From: Nocardia pseudobrasiliensis NBRC 108224
GTDB taxonomy: Bacteria > Actinomycetota > Actinomycetes > Mycobacteriales > Mycobacteriaceae
Length of the DNA stretch: 64,000 bases
Direction: 5' to 3'
Assembly (NCBI RefSeq): GCF_001613105.1
Contig: NZ_BDBS01000022.1
Location: 124,001-188,000, forward strand
The notes under the pieces were generated by a model. That model was not told where the DNA came from. It saw only the letters and a list, made by a program, of their open reading frames with translations, and ran no database searches. The position numbers and the translations under genes were made by a program. Below, piece by piece: positions 33,919 through 41,764 of the stretch; position 1 is the first letter of the stretch; each line of letters opens with the position of its first letter.

Positions 33919-34250
33919 GCCGCCCAAGCTATCTCGCCACGTGGCGGTCGCGCACATAGAGTTGAGCGTACTGGGCTCAACTTCACCTCGCGGCGGGGTT
34001 CGGCCGCAGCCGACGCCGCACTCGAAAACATTGGGCCACAACCAATCACAATACCGTCTCCTCCGAATTCCCCGGCCCGCAATACCATGCGCGCACCATT
34101 CCTGCCCGTTAGTCTCGCCGCAGCCGGTCGAATTTCGCTGGAGCGCCGCCTCCACCACGCCGTACAGGGCTTCCGTACTCGATCCTGCCGGTCGGAAACA
34201 ACCCCCAAATATCAAGGGGGACAGGCCCGATGGATATCAAACGCGATCCG
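33919..34250. other. Intergenic region upstream of SARP2 and NmrA gene
   Basis: Part of a 482-bp spacer. It contains the operator-like repeat at 33960-33982 (listed separately) and no coding signal that I trust. Positions 34210-34220 hold a short G-run (ATCAAGGGGG) of unknown meaning. Confidence 0.35.
33960..33982. promoter_or_regulatory. Operator-like inverted repeat upstream of NmrA gene
   Basis: AGTTGAGC-GTACTGG-GCTCAACT is an 8-bp perfect inverted repeat, ~42 bp upstream of the NmrA start codon on the minus strand. It is a likely repressor site; the binder is unknown. Confidence 0.5.
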
Positions 34251-34280
34251 TTGACGAATACGGACAAATCCGTATATGGT
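34251..34280 (+). promoter_or_regulatory. SARP2 promoter with embedded operator
   Basis: TTGACG (34251) and TATGGT (34275) are separated by 18 bp, a good sigma-70-type promoter. The spacer contains the perfect inverted repeat ATACGGA-CAAA-TCCGTAT (34258-34275), which reaches the -10 element. A protein bound there would block RNA polymerase. This predicts ~120 nt of leader before the SARP start. Confidence 0.6.
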
Positions 34281-34331
34281 CTGGTCGTACCGACCGATCA
34301 GAATTTGGTCCGGGGAGACTTGAAGATCCAT

Positions 34332-34373
34332 ATGAGGACCACACGTCCTCATTCTCGAAGCAAGGCGCCGTAA
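34332..34373 (+). promoter_or_regulatory. SARP2 leader: hairpin and possible 13-codon leader peptide
   Basis: ATGAGGAC-CACAC-GTCCTCAT is a perfect 8-bp stem (34332-34352) within the mRNA leader. The stem contains the ATG of a 13-codon frame (MRTTRPHSRSKAP, stop at 34373) that ends 27 nt before the SARP start. The ribosome binding site for it is poor. It may be a regulatory leader or chance. Confidence 0.3.
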
Positions 34374-34400
34374 AAAAGGCGCGGCTGTTTAGGGGGAAGT

Positions 34401-35231
34401 ATGGAATTTGGCGTGCTCGGTCCTCTCTCGGTGGAGCATGAGGGAAAGTCGAATGTCCCCAGCGCTCCGAAACTACGCACCGTATTGGCGATGCTGCTGG
34501 TTCACTCCGATCAGGTGGTGCCGGTTTCCTCGCTGATCACCGACCTGTGGGATGAACTACCACCGGCGAGCGGGCTCACAACACTGCAGACCTACGTGCT
34601 CAACCTGCGCAAGTACTTCGCGGGCGTGACCGGTCTGTCCGCGACGGAGGTCGCCAAGAACATCCTGATCACCCGCCCCGGCGGCTATCTGCTGCACGTC
34701 GAGCCGAATGCCCTCGACATGCATCGCTACGAGGCCCTGGTCGAATCCGGCCTGTCCGCGCTGGCCGCCGGAAACGACGAGGAGGGCATCGCCGATCTGG
34801 ACGCCGCGCTGCGCACCTGGCGAGGCCCCGCGCTGGTGGATGTCACCGCCGGGCGGGTGCTGGCGTCCAAGGCGCTGCAACTGTCCGAATCACGGCTCGT
34901 CACAATCGAATACATGCTCGACGGCGAACTTCGCCTGGGCCGGTATCGGGAGGTCCTGTCCCGGCTCGCGGCACTGTGCGCCGAATATCCCCTCAACGAG
35001 CGGCTGCACGCGCAGTACATGCGCGCGCTGCACCTCAGCGGGCGGCGCGCGCAGGCCCTGGAGGTGTTCCACCGCCTGCGCGTCGCCCTGGTCGACGAAC
35101 TCGGACTCGATCCGGAACGCGGCCTGCAGGAACTGCACGCGGCGATCCTCGGCGTCGACGACGACGCGCATATCCTCACCCGCACCACCCGCCCCGCCAT
35201 GCTGGCCGGCGCGGCGGCCCGGCTGCGCTGA
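34401..35231 (+). CDS. SARP/AfsR-type pathway activator (second)
   Basis: 276 residues, ATG after AGGGGGAAGT. The DNA-binding part is MEFGVLGPLSVEHEGKSNV followed by SAPKLRTVLAMLLVHSDQVVPVSSLITDLWDELPPASGL. The BTAD part includes LRTWRGPALVDVTAGRVLASKALQL and LHLSGRRAQALEVFHRLR. It is strongly similar to the SARP at 30444, so one is probably a duplicate. It has its own repressible-looking promoter and a long leader, suggesting that it is the environmental input and may drive the other. Confidence 0.93.
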   Translation: MEFGVLGPLSVEHEGKSNVPSAPKLRTVLAMLLVHSDQVVPVSSLITDLWDELPPASGLTTLQTYVLNLRKYFAGVTGLSATEVAKNILITRPGGYLLHVEPNALDMHRYEALVESGLSALAAGNDEEGIADLDAALRTWRGPALVDVTAGRVLASKALQLSESRLVTIEYMLDGELRLGRYREVLSRLAALCAEYPLNERLHAQYMRALHLSGRRAQALEVFHRLRVALVDELGLDPERGLQELHAAILGVDDDAHILTRTTRPAMLAGAAARLR

Positions 35232-35246
35232 ACCGACGGCCCGCGC

Positions 35247-35292
35247 CCCGTTGCCCGAGTGGAGATCACCAGCCCTACACTCGGGCAACGGG
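35247..35292. terminator. Bidirectional terminator between SARP2 and acyltransferase
   Basis: CCCGTTGCCCGAGT and ACTCGGGCAACGGG pair perfectly over 14 bp with an 18-nt loop. The site lies between convergent genes and overlaps the last codons of the acyltransferase. Confidence 0.8.
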
Positions 35293-36390
35293 TTTCGGGT
35301 TGGAGAATCGCCGCTGCATCGGAAGTTCCACCAGCCGGTGCATCCCCCAGGCCAGCAGCACCGTCCCGCCGAGGCTCAGGACCCACAGCCCGATCGCCTG
35401 CGCGAGGGTCGGCTGGAATTCGGGGCCGTAGAACCGATACAGGTTGTACAGGGCCAGCTCGTGCAGCAGATAGAACGCGAACGAGATGTCACCGAGCCAC
35501 ACCATCGGACGGCTCGCGAGCCACGACGGCCTGTCCTCGACATCGGCGAGGGCCGCGGCCGGGATGAGGAATGCCAGCGGTACGACTGTGGCCGCCACGA
35601 TTCCGAATGTGGTGGGCAGGAACGACGCCGCCAGATATCCGGCGACGAACGCCAACCCCGCCCACAGCGCCCGCACCCGCGGCAGCCCACCCGTCATGAC
35701 GATCCGCGCCATCACCATGCCCAATACGAAATCCAGCGCGCGGACCGGCGGGAACACGTAGACGAACCAGTACTCGTATTCCGGCGTGGCCTCCCACCAC
35801 ACCTGCGGCTGCGACGGCAACAGCTTGGCGATGACGGGCATCGACACGACCGCGGCCATGATCCCGCCCGCCCACCACCACAGCCGCTCCGGCCGTATCC
35901 GGCGCACCAGCACGATCAGCAGCGGAAACGACAGATAGAACAGCGCTTCCACCGACAGCGACCAGCTGACGTCGTTGACGCCGAAGGCCACGTCCAGGTC
36001 CGGCCACCACGCGTGCACCAGCAACAGCTGCTGCACCCAGCCGACGATCGCCCGCCCGGTCAGCAGCATGAACGCGACCGCGATCAGGAACGCCACGAAA
36101 TGGTTCGGATAGATCTTGAAGAACCGCCGCCGCCAGAACCGGGCCGGACTGTCGTCCTCGCGCGCCGACCAGGTGAGCACGAATCCGCTGAGCACGAAGA
36201 AGAATCCGACGCCGATATAGCCGCCCATCTTCACCACGTGCATGAAAACCTCGGAACCGTCGCCGGGCGGCAACAGACCGGGTTGGTAGGCGGCATGCGT
36301 GGTGAACACCAGCAGCGCGGCGATCCAGCGCAGTCCGGTCAGCGACGGCAGCCGGGTGAGGCGCCGCCGCGGGGTCTCGACACCGTTCAC
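35275..36390 (-). CDS. Membrane acyltransferase (acyltransferase-3 family)
   Basis: 371 residues, GTG start (GTGA overlap with the cyclase-family stop, ribosome binding site GGAGGA). About ten hydrophobic helices are visible. The N-terminal signature LPSLTGLRWIAALLVFTTHAAY carries the conserved His, and YIGVGFFFVLSGFVLTW and FLIPAAAL follow. The family O-acylates sugars, antibiotics or surface polymers using cytoplasmic acyl-CoA. Being coupled to a polyketide-cluster gene, it may acylate the polyketide or its sugar. Confidence 0.88.
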   Translation of the reverse strand: MNGVETPRRRLTRLPSLTGLRWIAALLVFTTHAAYQPGLLPPGDGSEVFMHVVKMGGYIGVGFFFVLSGFVLTWSAREDDSPARFWRRRFFKIYPNHFVAFLIAVAFMLLTGRAIVGWVQQLLLVHAWWPDLDVAFGVNDVSWSLSVEALFYLSFPLLIVLVRRIRPERLWWWAGGIMAAVVSMPVIAKLLPSQPQVWWEATPEYEYWFVYVFPPVRALDFVLGMVMARIVMTGGLPRVRALWAGLAFVAGYLAASFLPTTFGIVAATVVPLAFLIPAAALADVEDRPSWLASRPMVWLGDISFAFYLLHELALYNLYRFYGPEFQPTLAQAIGLWVLSLGGTVLLAWGMHRLVELPMQRRFSNPKPVARV

Positions 36391-37166
36391 GACTCCTCCA
36401 CCAGCGCAACGGCTCTGGCCCAGCCCGCACCCGCCCGCGCCACCTTGACCGGGAAGCAGATGACGGTGAACCCGTGCGACGGCAGGCTTTCCAGATTCGC
36501 CAGCCGCTCCAACTGGCAGTACTCCCGGTCGCGCCCGGCGAAATGCGCGGGCCACAGCACCGACCGGTCCCGGGTCTGCCGGTAGCGGGCGATGATGTCG
36601 GTGAAGGGCGCGTCGAGGCTGAACGCGTCCGTGCCGATCACCTTCACCCCCAGATCCAGCAGGTAATTCGTTGCCGCCCCGTCCAATCCGGCGAAGTCGG
36701 TGAAGTATTTCGGCGTGCCCTCGTGCCGCTGCGCACCGGTGTGCAGCAGCACGATATCCATCGGCTCGGGCTCCCGGCCGATCCGGGCGAACTCCCGCTC
36801 CAGCGTCTCCCGGCCCACCGCGCCGGTCGGCGCGTCGGCCAGATCGAGTACGAGGCCGGGGCGGTGGAACCAGTCCAGCGGCATCTCATCGATGTGGCGA
36901 GGACCGCCGTCCCGATAGGCCGCCCGCGCGCCGTAGTGCGACGGGGCGTCGACATGCGTGCCGGTGTGTGTGGTCAGGCTCAGCCGGTCCAGCGAGAGGA
37001 ATTCGCCGTCGGGCAGGTCGTCCACTTCGAAGTCGAGCCCGAAGTGCTCGGCCATCTCCTCGCTCATATGCCGAGCGCCCTCCGCCGGGGTGAGCACGGT
37101 GTGCTCCACCGGATCGGGTTCGTAGTACTCGCTGTCCACCGGCGAAGACAGGTCGATGATGCGCAT
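36387..37166 (-). CDS. Cyclase-family metal-dependent hydrolase (PF04199)
   Basis: 259 residues. The metal motif LTTHTGTHVDAPSHYG (H-x-G-T-H-x-D-x-P-x-H) is at residues ~65-80, with LLHTGAQ and TDAFSLDAP further on. The fold is shared by kynurenine formamidase and by proteins called polyketide cyclases in aromatic clusters. As I recall, late-ring cyclases of the mithramycin and oxytetracycline pathways belong here, so a late cyclisation or lactone-forming step is reasonable. It is translationally coupled to the acyltransferase. Confidence 0.8.
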   Translation of the reverse strand: MRIIDLSSPVDSEYYEPDPVEHTVLTPAEGARHMSEEMAEHFGLDFEVDDLPDGEFLSLDRLSLTTHTGTHVDAPSHYGARAAYRDGGPRHIDEMPLDWFHRPGLVLDLADAPTGAVGRETLEREFARIGREPEPMDIVLLHTGAQRHEGTPKYFTDFAGLDGAATNYLLDLGVKVIGTDAFSLDAPFTDIIARYRQTRDRSVLWPAHFAGRDREYCQLERLANLESLPSHGFTVICFPVKVARAGAGWARAVALVEES

Positions 37167-37388
37167 CCGCCCTCCTAGGTCATGCCCTACCGAGGGTGGT
37201 CGCGGGCCCTAGAACTTCGGTGGAGGTTCGGGAGAGCGGAACCACCCTTGGCGCCGACCACTGCTGGAGCGATATTCGAGCGCGCCACACGACGCTGTGC
37301 AGATGCGCGTCCTGATCGCAACGTGGAACATCCCCGGCCGCCTGCCCGCGTTCGGCGCGGGCCCGGATTTCGATTCCGAGGGCCGGTC
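37167..37388. other. Divergent promoter region, cyclase gene / rmlA
   Basis: 222 bp separating the minus-strand cyclase/acyltransferase pair from the plus-strand sugar operon. It contains one TTCGAGCGC heptamer-like element (~37278) and no clear gene. Confidence 0.3.
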
Positions 37389-38261
37389 GTGAAGGGCATA
37401 ATCTTGGCGGGCGGAGCCGGTTCGCGGCTGCATCCGATCACGCGCGGGGTGAGCAAACAGCTGGTCCCGGTCTACGACAAACCCATGGTGTACTACCCGC
37501 TGTCGACCCTGATGATGGCAGATATCCGGGACATCCTGGTGATCACGACACCGGCCGACGCGGGAGCCTTCCGGCGATTGCTGGGCGACGGTGCGCAATA
37601 CGGGCTGAATATCGGCTACGTGGTGCAGCCCGAACCCGACGGACTGGCCCGGGCATTCGTGCTGGGCGCGGATCACATCGGTACGGATCCGGCCGCACTG
37701 GTTCTGGGCGACAACATCTTTCACGGTCCCGGCCTGGGCACCCGGCTGCGCCGGTTCCACGGCCTCGACGGCGGCGCGGTATTCGCCTACTGGGTCTCGG
37801 ACCCCTCGGCCTACGGCGTCATCGAATTCTCCGGCGGCAAGGCCGTTTCCATCGAGGAGAAGCCCAAACTGCCGCGCTCGAACTACGCGGTGCCGGGGCT
37901 CTATTTCTACGACAACGACGTCATCGAGATCGCGCGCGGCCTGAAGCCCTCGGCGCGAGGCGAATACGAGATCACCGATATCAACCGGACCTATCTGGAG
38001 CAGGGCCGATTGCAGGTCGACGTCCTCGCCCGGGGTACCGCCTGGCTGGACACCGGAACCTTCGACTCGCTGCTGGACGCGGCCAATTACGTCCGCACCG
38101 TGGAGGAGCGACAGGGCCTGAAGATCAGCGTGCCCGAAGAGGTCGCCTGGCGCATGGGCTTCATCGACGACGAGCAACTGTGCCGACTGGCCGAACCGCT
38201 GGTGCGCTCGGGCTACGGGAAATACCTGCTCGGACTGCTGGAACACGGACGGGATTGGTGA
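37389..38261 (+). CDS. rmlA: Glucose-1-phosphate thymidylyltransferase
   Basis: 290 residues, the usual RmlA length. The nucleotidyltransferase signature KGIILAGGAGSRLHPITRGVSKQLVPVYDKP is at the N-terminus, then VLGDNIFHGPGL, and the sugar-binding IEEKPKLPRSNYAVPGLYFYDN, followed by GEYEITDINR and AWLDTGTFDSLLDAA. GTG start. It makes dTDP-glucose, the entry point for all deoxysugars here. It is the first gene of a sugar operon; rmlB is not present in the window. Confidence 0.97.
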   Translation: MKGIILAGGAGSRLHPITRGVSKQLVPVYDKPMVYYPLSTLMMADIRDILVITTPADAGAFRRLLGDGAQYGLNIGYVVQPEPDGLARAFVLGADHIGTDPAALVLGDNIFHGPGLGTRLRRFHGLDGGAVFAYWVSDPSAYGVIEFSGGKAVSIEEKPKLPRSNYAVPGLYFYDNDVIEIARGLKPSARGEYEITDINRTYLEQGRLQVDVLARGTAWLDTGTFDSLLDAANYVRTVEERQGLKISVPEEVAWRMGFIDDEQLCRLAEPLVRSGYGKYLLGLLEHGRDW

Positions 38262-38263
38262 GC

Positions 38264-38839
38264 ATGCGAATTCGGGAGCTGGCGGTACCGGGCGCGTGGG
38301 AATTCACCCCTACCCCGCACGGCGACGAACGCGGCGTCTTCGCCGAAATGTTCAAGGCCTCGGAATTCGAGAAGGCGGTCGGGCGGCCGTTCGAACTGCT
38401 GCAGATCAACTCCTCCACCTCCGCCGCGGGCGTATTGCGCGGAATCCACTACACCGAGGATCCACCCGGACAGGCGAAATACGTGACCTGCACCAGCGGC
38501 GCGTTCGTGGACGTGGTGGTGGATCTACGGCCCGGCTCGCCGACCTTCGGTGCGTGGGACAGCGTGATCATCGACGATGTGGACCGGCGCTGGGTCTTCC
38601 TGTCCGAGGGGCTCGGCCACGCGCTGCTGGCCCTGCAGGACGATTCCACGGTGATCTATCTGTGCTCGCTCGAGTACAGGCCCGAATTCGACCACGAGGT
38701 CGACGCCTTCGATCCGGATATCGGAATCGACTGGCCCGCAACCGATCGCGCCGGACGACCGCTGCGCCTGCTGCGCTCCCCCAAGGACGCCGCCGCGCCG
38801 CGCCTGCGCGACGCCGCCGCCCGGCGTGGCGTCGGATGA
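38264..38839 (+). CDS. rmlC: dTDP-4-dehydrorhamnose 3,5-epimerase-like protein
   Basis: 191 residues. The RmlC cupin pattern is complete: DERGVFAEMFKASEFEKAVG, QINSSTSAAGVLRGIHYTEDPPGQAKYVTCTSG (catalytic His in RGIHY), and FLSEGLGHALLALQDDSTVIYL. It epimerises C3 and C5 of dTDP-4-keto-6-deoxyglucose on the way to L-rhamnose-type sugars, although some homologues are 5-epimerases. ATG at 38264 lies 3 bp after rmlA; a GTG at 38258 is an alternative. A second paralogue is at 43240. Confidence 0.92.
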   Translation: MRIRELAVPGAWEFTPTPHGDERGVFAEMFKASEFEKAVGRPFELLQINSSTSAAGVLRGIHYTEDPPGQAKYVTCTSGAFVDVVVDLRPGSPTFGAWDSVIIDDVDRRWVFLSEGLGHALLALQDDSTVIYLCSLEYRPEFDHEVDAFDPDIGIDWPATDRAGRPLRLLRSPKDAAAPRLRDAAARRGVG

Positions 38840-39036
38840 GCGGGCAATTGCGCCGCGCGCTGCGGATCGCCCTCTGGCACGTCATGAACGGTCTGCGGTC
38901 GATCGCCTGGGGCTATCACATCGATGCGTCGATGGTCGCCGCGCAGCGGCGCGACGGCCGCTTGTCCGCGTCCGAACGCGAAGCGTGGCGCGCACTGGAG
39001 AAATCGCTCAGAAATACCGAGAGCGGAATGCCATGA
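38836..39036 (+). CDS. Small hypothetical protein, 66 aa
   Basis: ATGA overlap with rmlC at its start and with the metK remnant at its end, so it is held in a tight translational chain. The sequence is basic and helical: LRRALRIALWHVMNGLRSIAWGYH, then RLSASEREAWRALEKSLRN. It has no Asp-Ser-Leu motif, so it is not the missing acyl carrier protein. There is no recognised family. Its tight overlap on both sides argues that it is translated. Confidence 0.55.
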   Translation: MSGQLRRALRIALWHVMNGLRSIAWGYHIDASMVAAQRRDGRLSASEREAWRALEKSLRNTESGMP

Positions 39037-39512
39037 AAACCGCCGCACGACTGTTCACCAGCGAGTCGGTGACCGAGGGACATCCGGACAAGATCTTCGA
39101 TTCGATCAGTGACGCCTGGTCGATCCCACCGGCAAATTCGTACTCGGCGGTCCGATGGGTGGTGCCGGGCTCACCGGTCGCAAGATCATCGTCGATACCT
39201 ACGGCGGTTTCGCCCGGCACGGCGGCGGCGCGTTCTCCGGCAAGGATCCCGTCGAAGGTGGACCGCTCCGCGGCCTACGCCATGCGGTGGGCGGCCAAGA
39301 ATGTCGTGGCCGCGGGGCTGGCCGAACGTGTCGAGGTACAGGTCGCCTATGCCATCGGAAAGGCCGCTCCGGTGGGCCTTTTCATCGAAACCTTCGGCAC
39401 CGAGCGGGTTTCGCTCGATCGCATCGCGGCGGCCCGGAATTCTCTGACGATGCGGGTGGCGAGTGAGATTCAAGTGCGACGCGAGCGGACGCGCCCAGAA
39501 TCGGCCGCATGA
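39033..39512 (+). pseudogene. metK: S-adenosylmethionine synthetase remnant (internal deletion)
   Basis: The start is authentic MetK (ARLFTSESVTEGHPDKI, then FDSISDAW). The next recognisable part is in another frame (TGRKIIVDTYGGFARHGG, then GAFSGKDP), which belongs ~200 residues later in normal MetK. The frame then returns for KVDRSAAYAMRWAAKNVV and YAIGKAAPVGLFIETFG. About half of the ~400-residue enzyme and the extreme C-terminus are missing. It cannot make SAM. Cluster-associated metK copies usually boost SAM for methylations, and this cluster has several methyltransferases. Confidence 0.85.
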
Positions 39513-39973
39513 TCAAAACCCTGATGCTGGGCCTGGCCCTCGCCGTTCCGGCCGTCCTCGCAACGCCCGCGCAGGCCGCGCCCATCGAATTCCTGCCGAT
39601 CGGCACCTGGACCGGACAGGTGAAGACGGTGGGCGAGGAACTGCCGCACGAGGCCGTCTTCCAGTTCACCGAGACGGGCAAGGTCTGCCTGACCTTCGGC
39701 CACCCCGGTGATGCCAGCGGCAGCGGCACCGGCACCTGGCAGGAGACCGGGCACAACCAGTTCAGCTTCGAACTCACCCACGACGTCATCCTGCCGGACG
39801 GCACCCTGGCCGCCTACGTGACGGTGCACCACACCGCCTCCCAGAGCCGGGAGGACAAATTCACCAGTTCGGGCCGCACCGATGTCACCGATCCCGACGG
39901 CAATCCGGTGAAGTCCGGAGAGTCCTCGGTCATCGCGACCCGCACCGGCGCCACCCCGACCAACTGCAAATAA
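39509..39973 (+). CDS. Secreted protein, lipocalin-like beta barrel
   Basis: 154 residues with a clean signal peptide (MIKTLMLGLALAVPAVLATPAQA, cleavage after AQA). The mature part is strand-rich: IGTWTGQVKTVGEEL, AVFQFTETGKVCLTF, GSGTGTWQETGHNQFSFELTHDVI, and a final ATPTNCK. Two Cys could form a disulfide. It starts inside the metK remnant (ATGA overlap) and is followed by the ketoreductase gene. Its function is unknown; an exported small-molecule-binding or stress protein is possible. Confidence 0.75.
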   Translation: MIKTLMLGLALAVPAVLATPAQAAPIEFLPIGTWTGQVKTVGEELPHEAVFQFTETGKVCLTFGHPGDASGSGTGTWQETGHNQFSFELTHDVILPDGTLAAYVTVHHTASQSREDKFTSSGRTDVTDPDGNPVKSGESSVIATRTGATPTNCK

Positions 39974-39998
39974 GCGGACGTGAGGAAAGGAAACACCC

Positions 39999-40784
39999 AT
40001 GAGCGCACAGGACGGACGTGTCGCGCTGATCACCGGGGCGACCAGCGGCATCGGTCTCGCGGTAGCGAATCAGCTTGCGAGCCAGGGGCATCGAGTCTTC
40101 ATCGGCGCGCGTACGGCCGAGGCCGTGGCGCAGACGGTGAAGGATATGCGGGAGCGGGATCTGCACGTGGACGGCATCGAACTCGATGTCCGATCCGGTG
40201 ATTCGGTGCGCGAATTCGTCACCGCCGCCGTCGACCGCTTCGGCGGCGTCGACATCCTGGTCAACAACGCGGGCCGCAGCGGCGGCGGCGTCACCGCGGA
40301 TGTGGCCGACGAATTGTGGTTCGACGTCATAGATACCAACCTGCACAGCGTGTTCCGGATGACGCGCGAGGTGCTCAACGCCGGCGGTATGCGACACAAG
40401 CCGTGGGGCCGGATCATCAATATCGCGTCCACCGCGGGCAAACAGGGCGTCGTACTCGGCGCACCCTATTCGGCCTCGAAGCACGGCGTGGTCGGCTTCA
40501 CCAAGGCGCTGGGCAACGAACTGGCCCCGACCGGCATCACGGTCAACGCGGTCTGCCCCGGATATGTGGAAACGCCTATGGCGCAGCGGGTTCGGCAGGG
40601 TTACGCCGCGGCCTACGACACCACCGAGGATCAGATCCTGACCAAGTTCCAGGCCAAGATCCCGCTCGGCCGATACTCCACCCCCGACGAGGTCGCGGGA
40701 CTGGTCGGCTATCTGGTCTCCGACGTGGCCGCCTCCATCACCGCCCAGGCGCTCAACGTCTGCGGCGGACTCGGCAACTTCTGA
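39999..40784 (+). CDS. Polyketide ketoreductase, ActIII type
   Basis: 261 residues. NADPH motif ALITGATSGIGLAVANQLA is followed by NNAGRSGGG, the catalytic Ser in INIASTAGKQG, and Tyr/Lys in YSASKHGVVGFTK. PGYVETPM and the C-terminal QALNVCGGLGNF match type II PKS ketoreductases, which reduce the C9 carbonyl of the nascent chain. GAGGAAAGGA provides the ribosome binding site. With the didomain aromatase it predicts a C9-reduced aromatic polyketide. Confidence 0.94.
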   Translation: MSAQDGRVALITGATSGIGLAVANQLASQGHRVFIGARTAEAVAQTVKDMRERDLHVDGIELDVRSGDSVREFVTAAVDRFGGVDILVNNAGRSGGGVTADVADELWFDVIDTNLHSVFRMTREVLNAGGMRHKPWGRIINIASTAGKQGVVLGAPYSASKHGVVGFTKALGNELAPTGITVNAVCPGYVETPMAQRVRQGYAAAYDTTEDQILTKFQAKIPLGRYSTPDEVAGLVGYLVSDVAASITAQALNVCGGLGNF

Positions 40785-40812
40785 AATCCACTCACCTGCC
40801 CAGGAGGCGATC

Positions 40813-41763
40813 ATGTCCACTGTCGATCAGCGCGAATGCGAGCACGAGATCACCATCGCGGCGCCCGCCGCCGTCGTCTACCGGTTGATCGCGGAGGTGG
40901 AGAACTGGCCGCGGATCTTCCCGCCGACCATCCACGTCGATCAGGTGAGCATCGGCGATCGCGAGGAGCGAATTCGGATCTGGGCCACTGCGAACGGAGA
41001 ACCCAAGAGCTGGGTGTCACGGCGCACCCTCGATCCCGATCGGTTCCGGATCCGCTTCCAGCAGGAGGTTTCGGCGCCACCGGTGGCCTCGATGCACGGG
41101 GAGTGGATCATCGAGGAAGCCGCCGCGGGTGGTTCGCGGGTGCGGTTGCTGCACGGCTACCGCGCAGTCGACGACGATCCGGCGAGCCTGGCGTGGATCG
41201 ACGCCGCGGTCGACAAGAACTCCCGCGCCGAGCTGGCCGCCTTGCGCACCAATATCGAATCGACCATTGCCGCAACGGAATCGACCTTCTCCTTCGAGGA
41301 TTCGGTGCTGGTGCGCGGGGGCGCCGACGACGTGTACGACTTCGTGAACGAGGCGGATCGGTGGGTCGAACGGCTTCCGCACGTGGCGTCGGTGCGCTTC
41401 GAGCAGACCGAGCAGGGGGTGCAGACCCTGGAAATGGATACCCGGGCCAAGGACGGATCCACCCACCGCACCATGTCGTATCGCGTGGTATTTCCCGGCG
41501 AGCGGATCGTCTACAAACAGGTCACCCTGCCGAAACTGCTCGCGCTGCATACGGGTGTGTGGACCTTCGCCCCGACCGACGGCGGCGTACTCGCCTCGTC
41601 GCAGCACACCGTGGTGTTGAACACCGACAATATCGCCTCGATTCTCGGCAGTGACGCGACCACGGCCGATGCGCGCGACTACGTACGAAACGCGTTGAGC
41701 GCCAACAGCAGCGCCACACTGGAGCTCGCCAAGGCCTATGCCGAGGAGCGGGCGGGGGTTTGA
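40813..41763 (+). CDS. Didomain aromatase/cyclase
   Basis: 316 residues in two START-like halves. The first opens HEITIAAPAAVVYRLIAEVENWPRIFPPTIHVD and the second FEDSVLVRGGADDVYDFVNEADRWVERLPHVASVRFE. Such didomain ARO/CYC proteins dehydrate and aromatise the first ring of C9-reduced chains, in line with the ketoreductase 28 bp upstream. A GGAGG ribosome binding site precedes the ATG. Confidence 0.94.
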   Translation: MSTVDQRECEHEITIAAPAAVVYRLIAEVENWPRIFPPTIHVDQVSIGDREERIRIWATANGEPKSWVSRRTLDPDRFRIRFQQEVSAPPVASMHGEWIIEEAAAGGSRVRLLHGYRAVDDDPASLAWIDAAVDKNSRAELAALRTNIESTIAATESTFSFEDSVLVRGGADDVYDFVNEADRWVERLPHVASVRFEQTEQGVQTLEMDTRAKDGSTHRTMSYRVVFPGERIVYKQVTLPKLLALHTGVWTFAPTDGGVLASSQHTVVLNTDNIASILGSDATTADARDYVRNALSANSSATLELAKAYAEERAGV

Positions 41764-41764
41764 G

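Noticed and set aside
38836..39036. Considered as the missing acyl carrier protein because of its size and location
   Set aside because: No Asp-Ser-Leu site and a basic helical sequence unlike an ACP; kept only as a hypothetical small gene.
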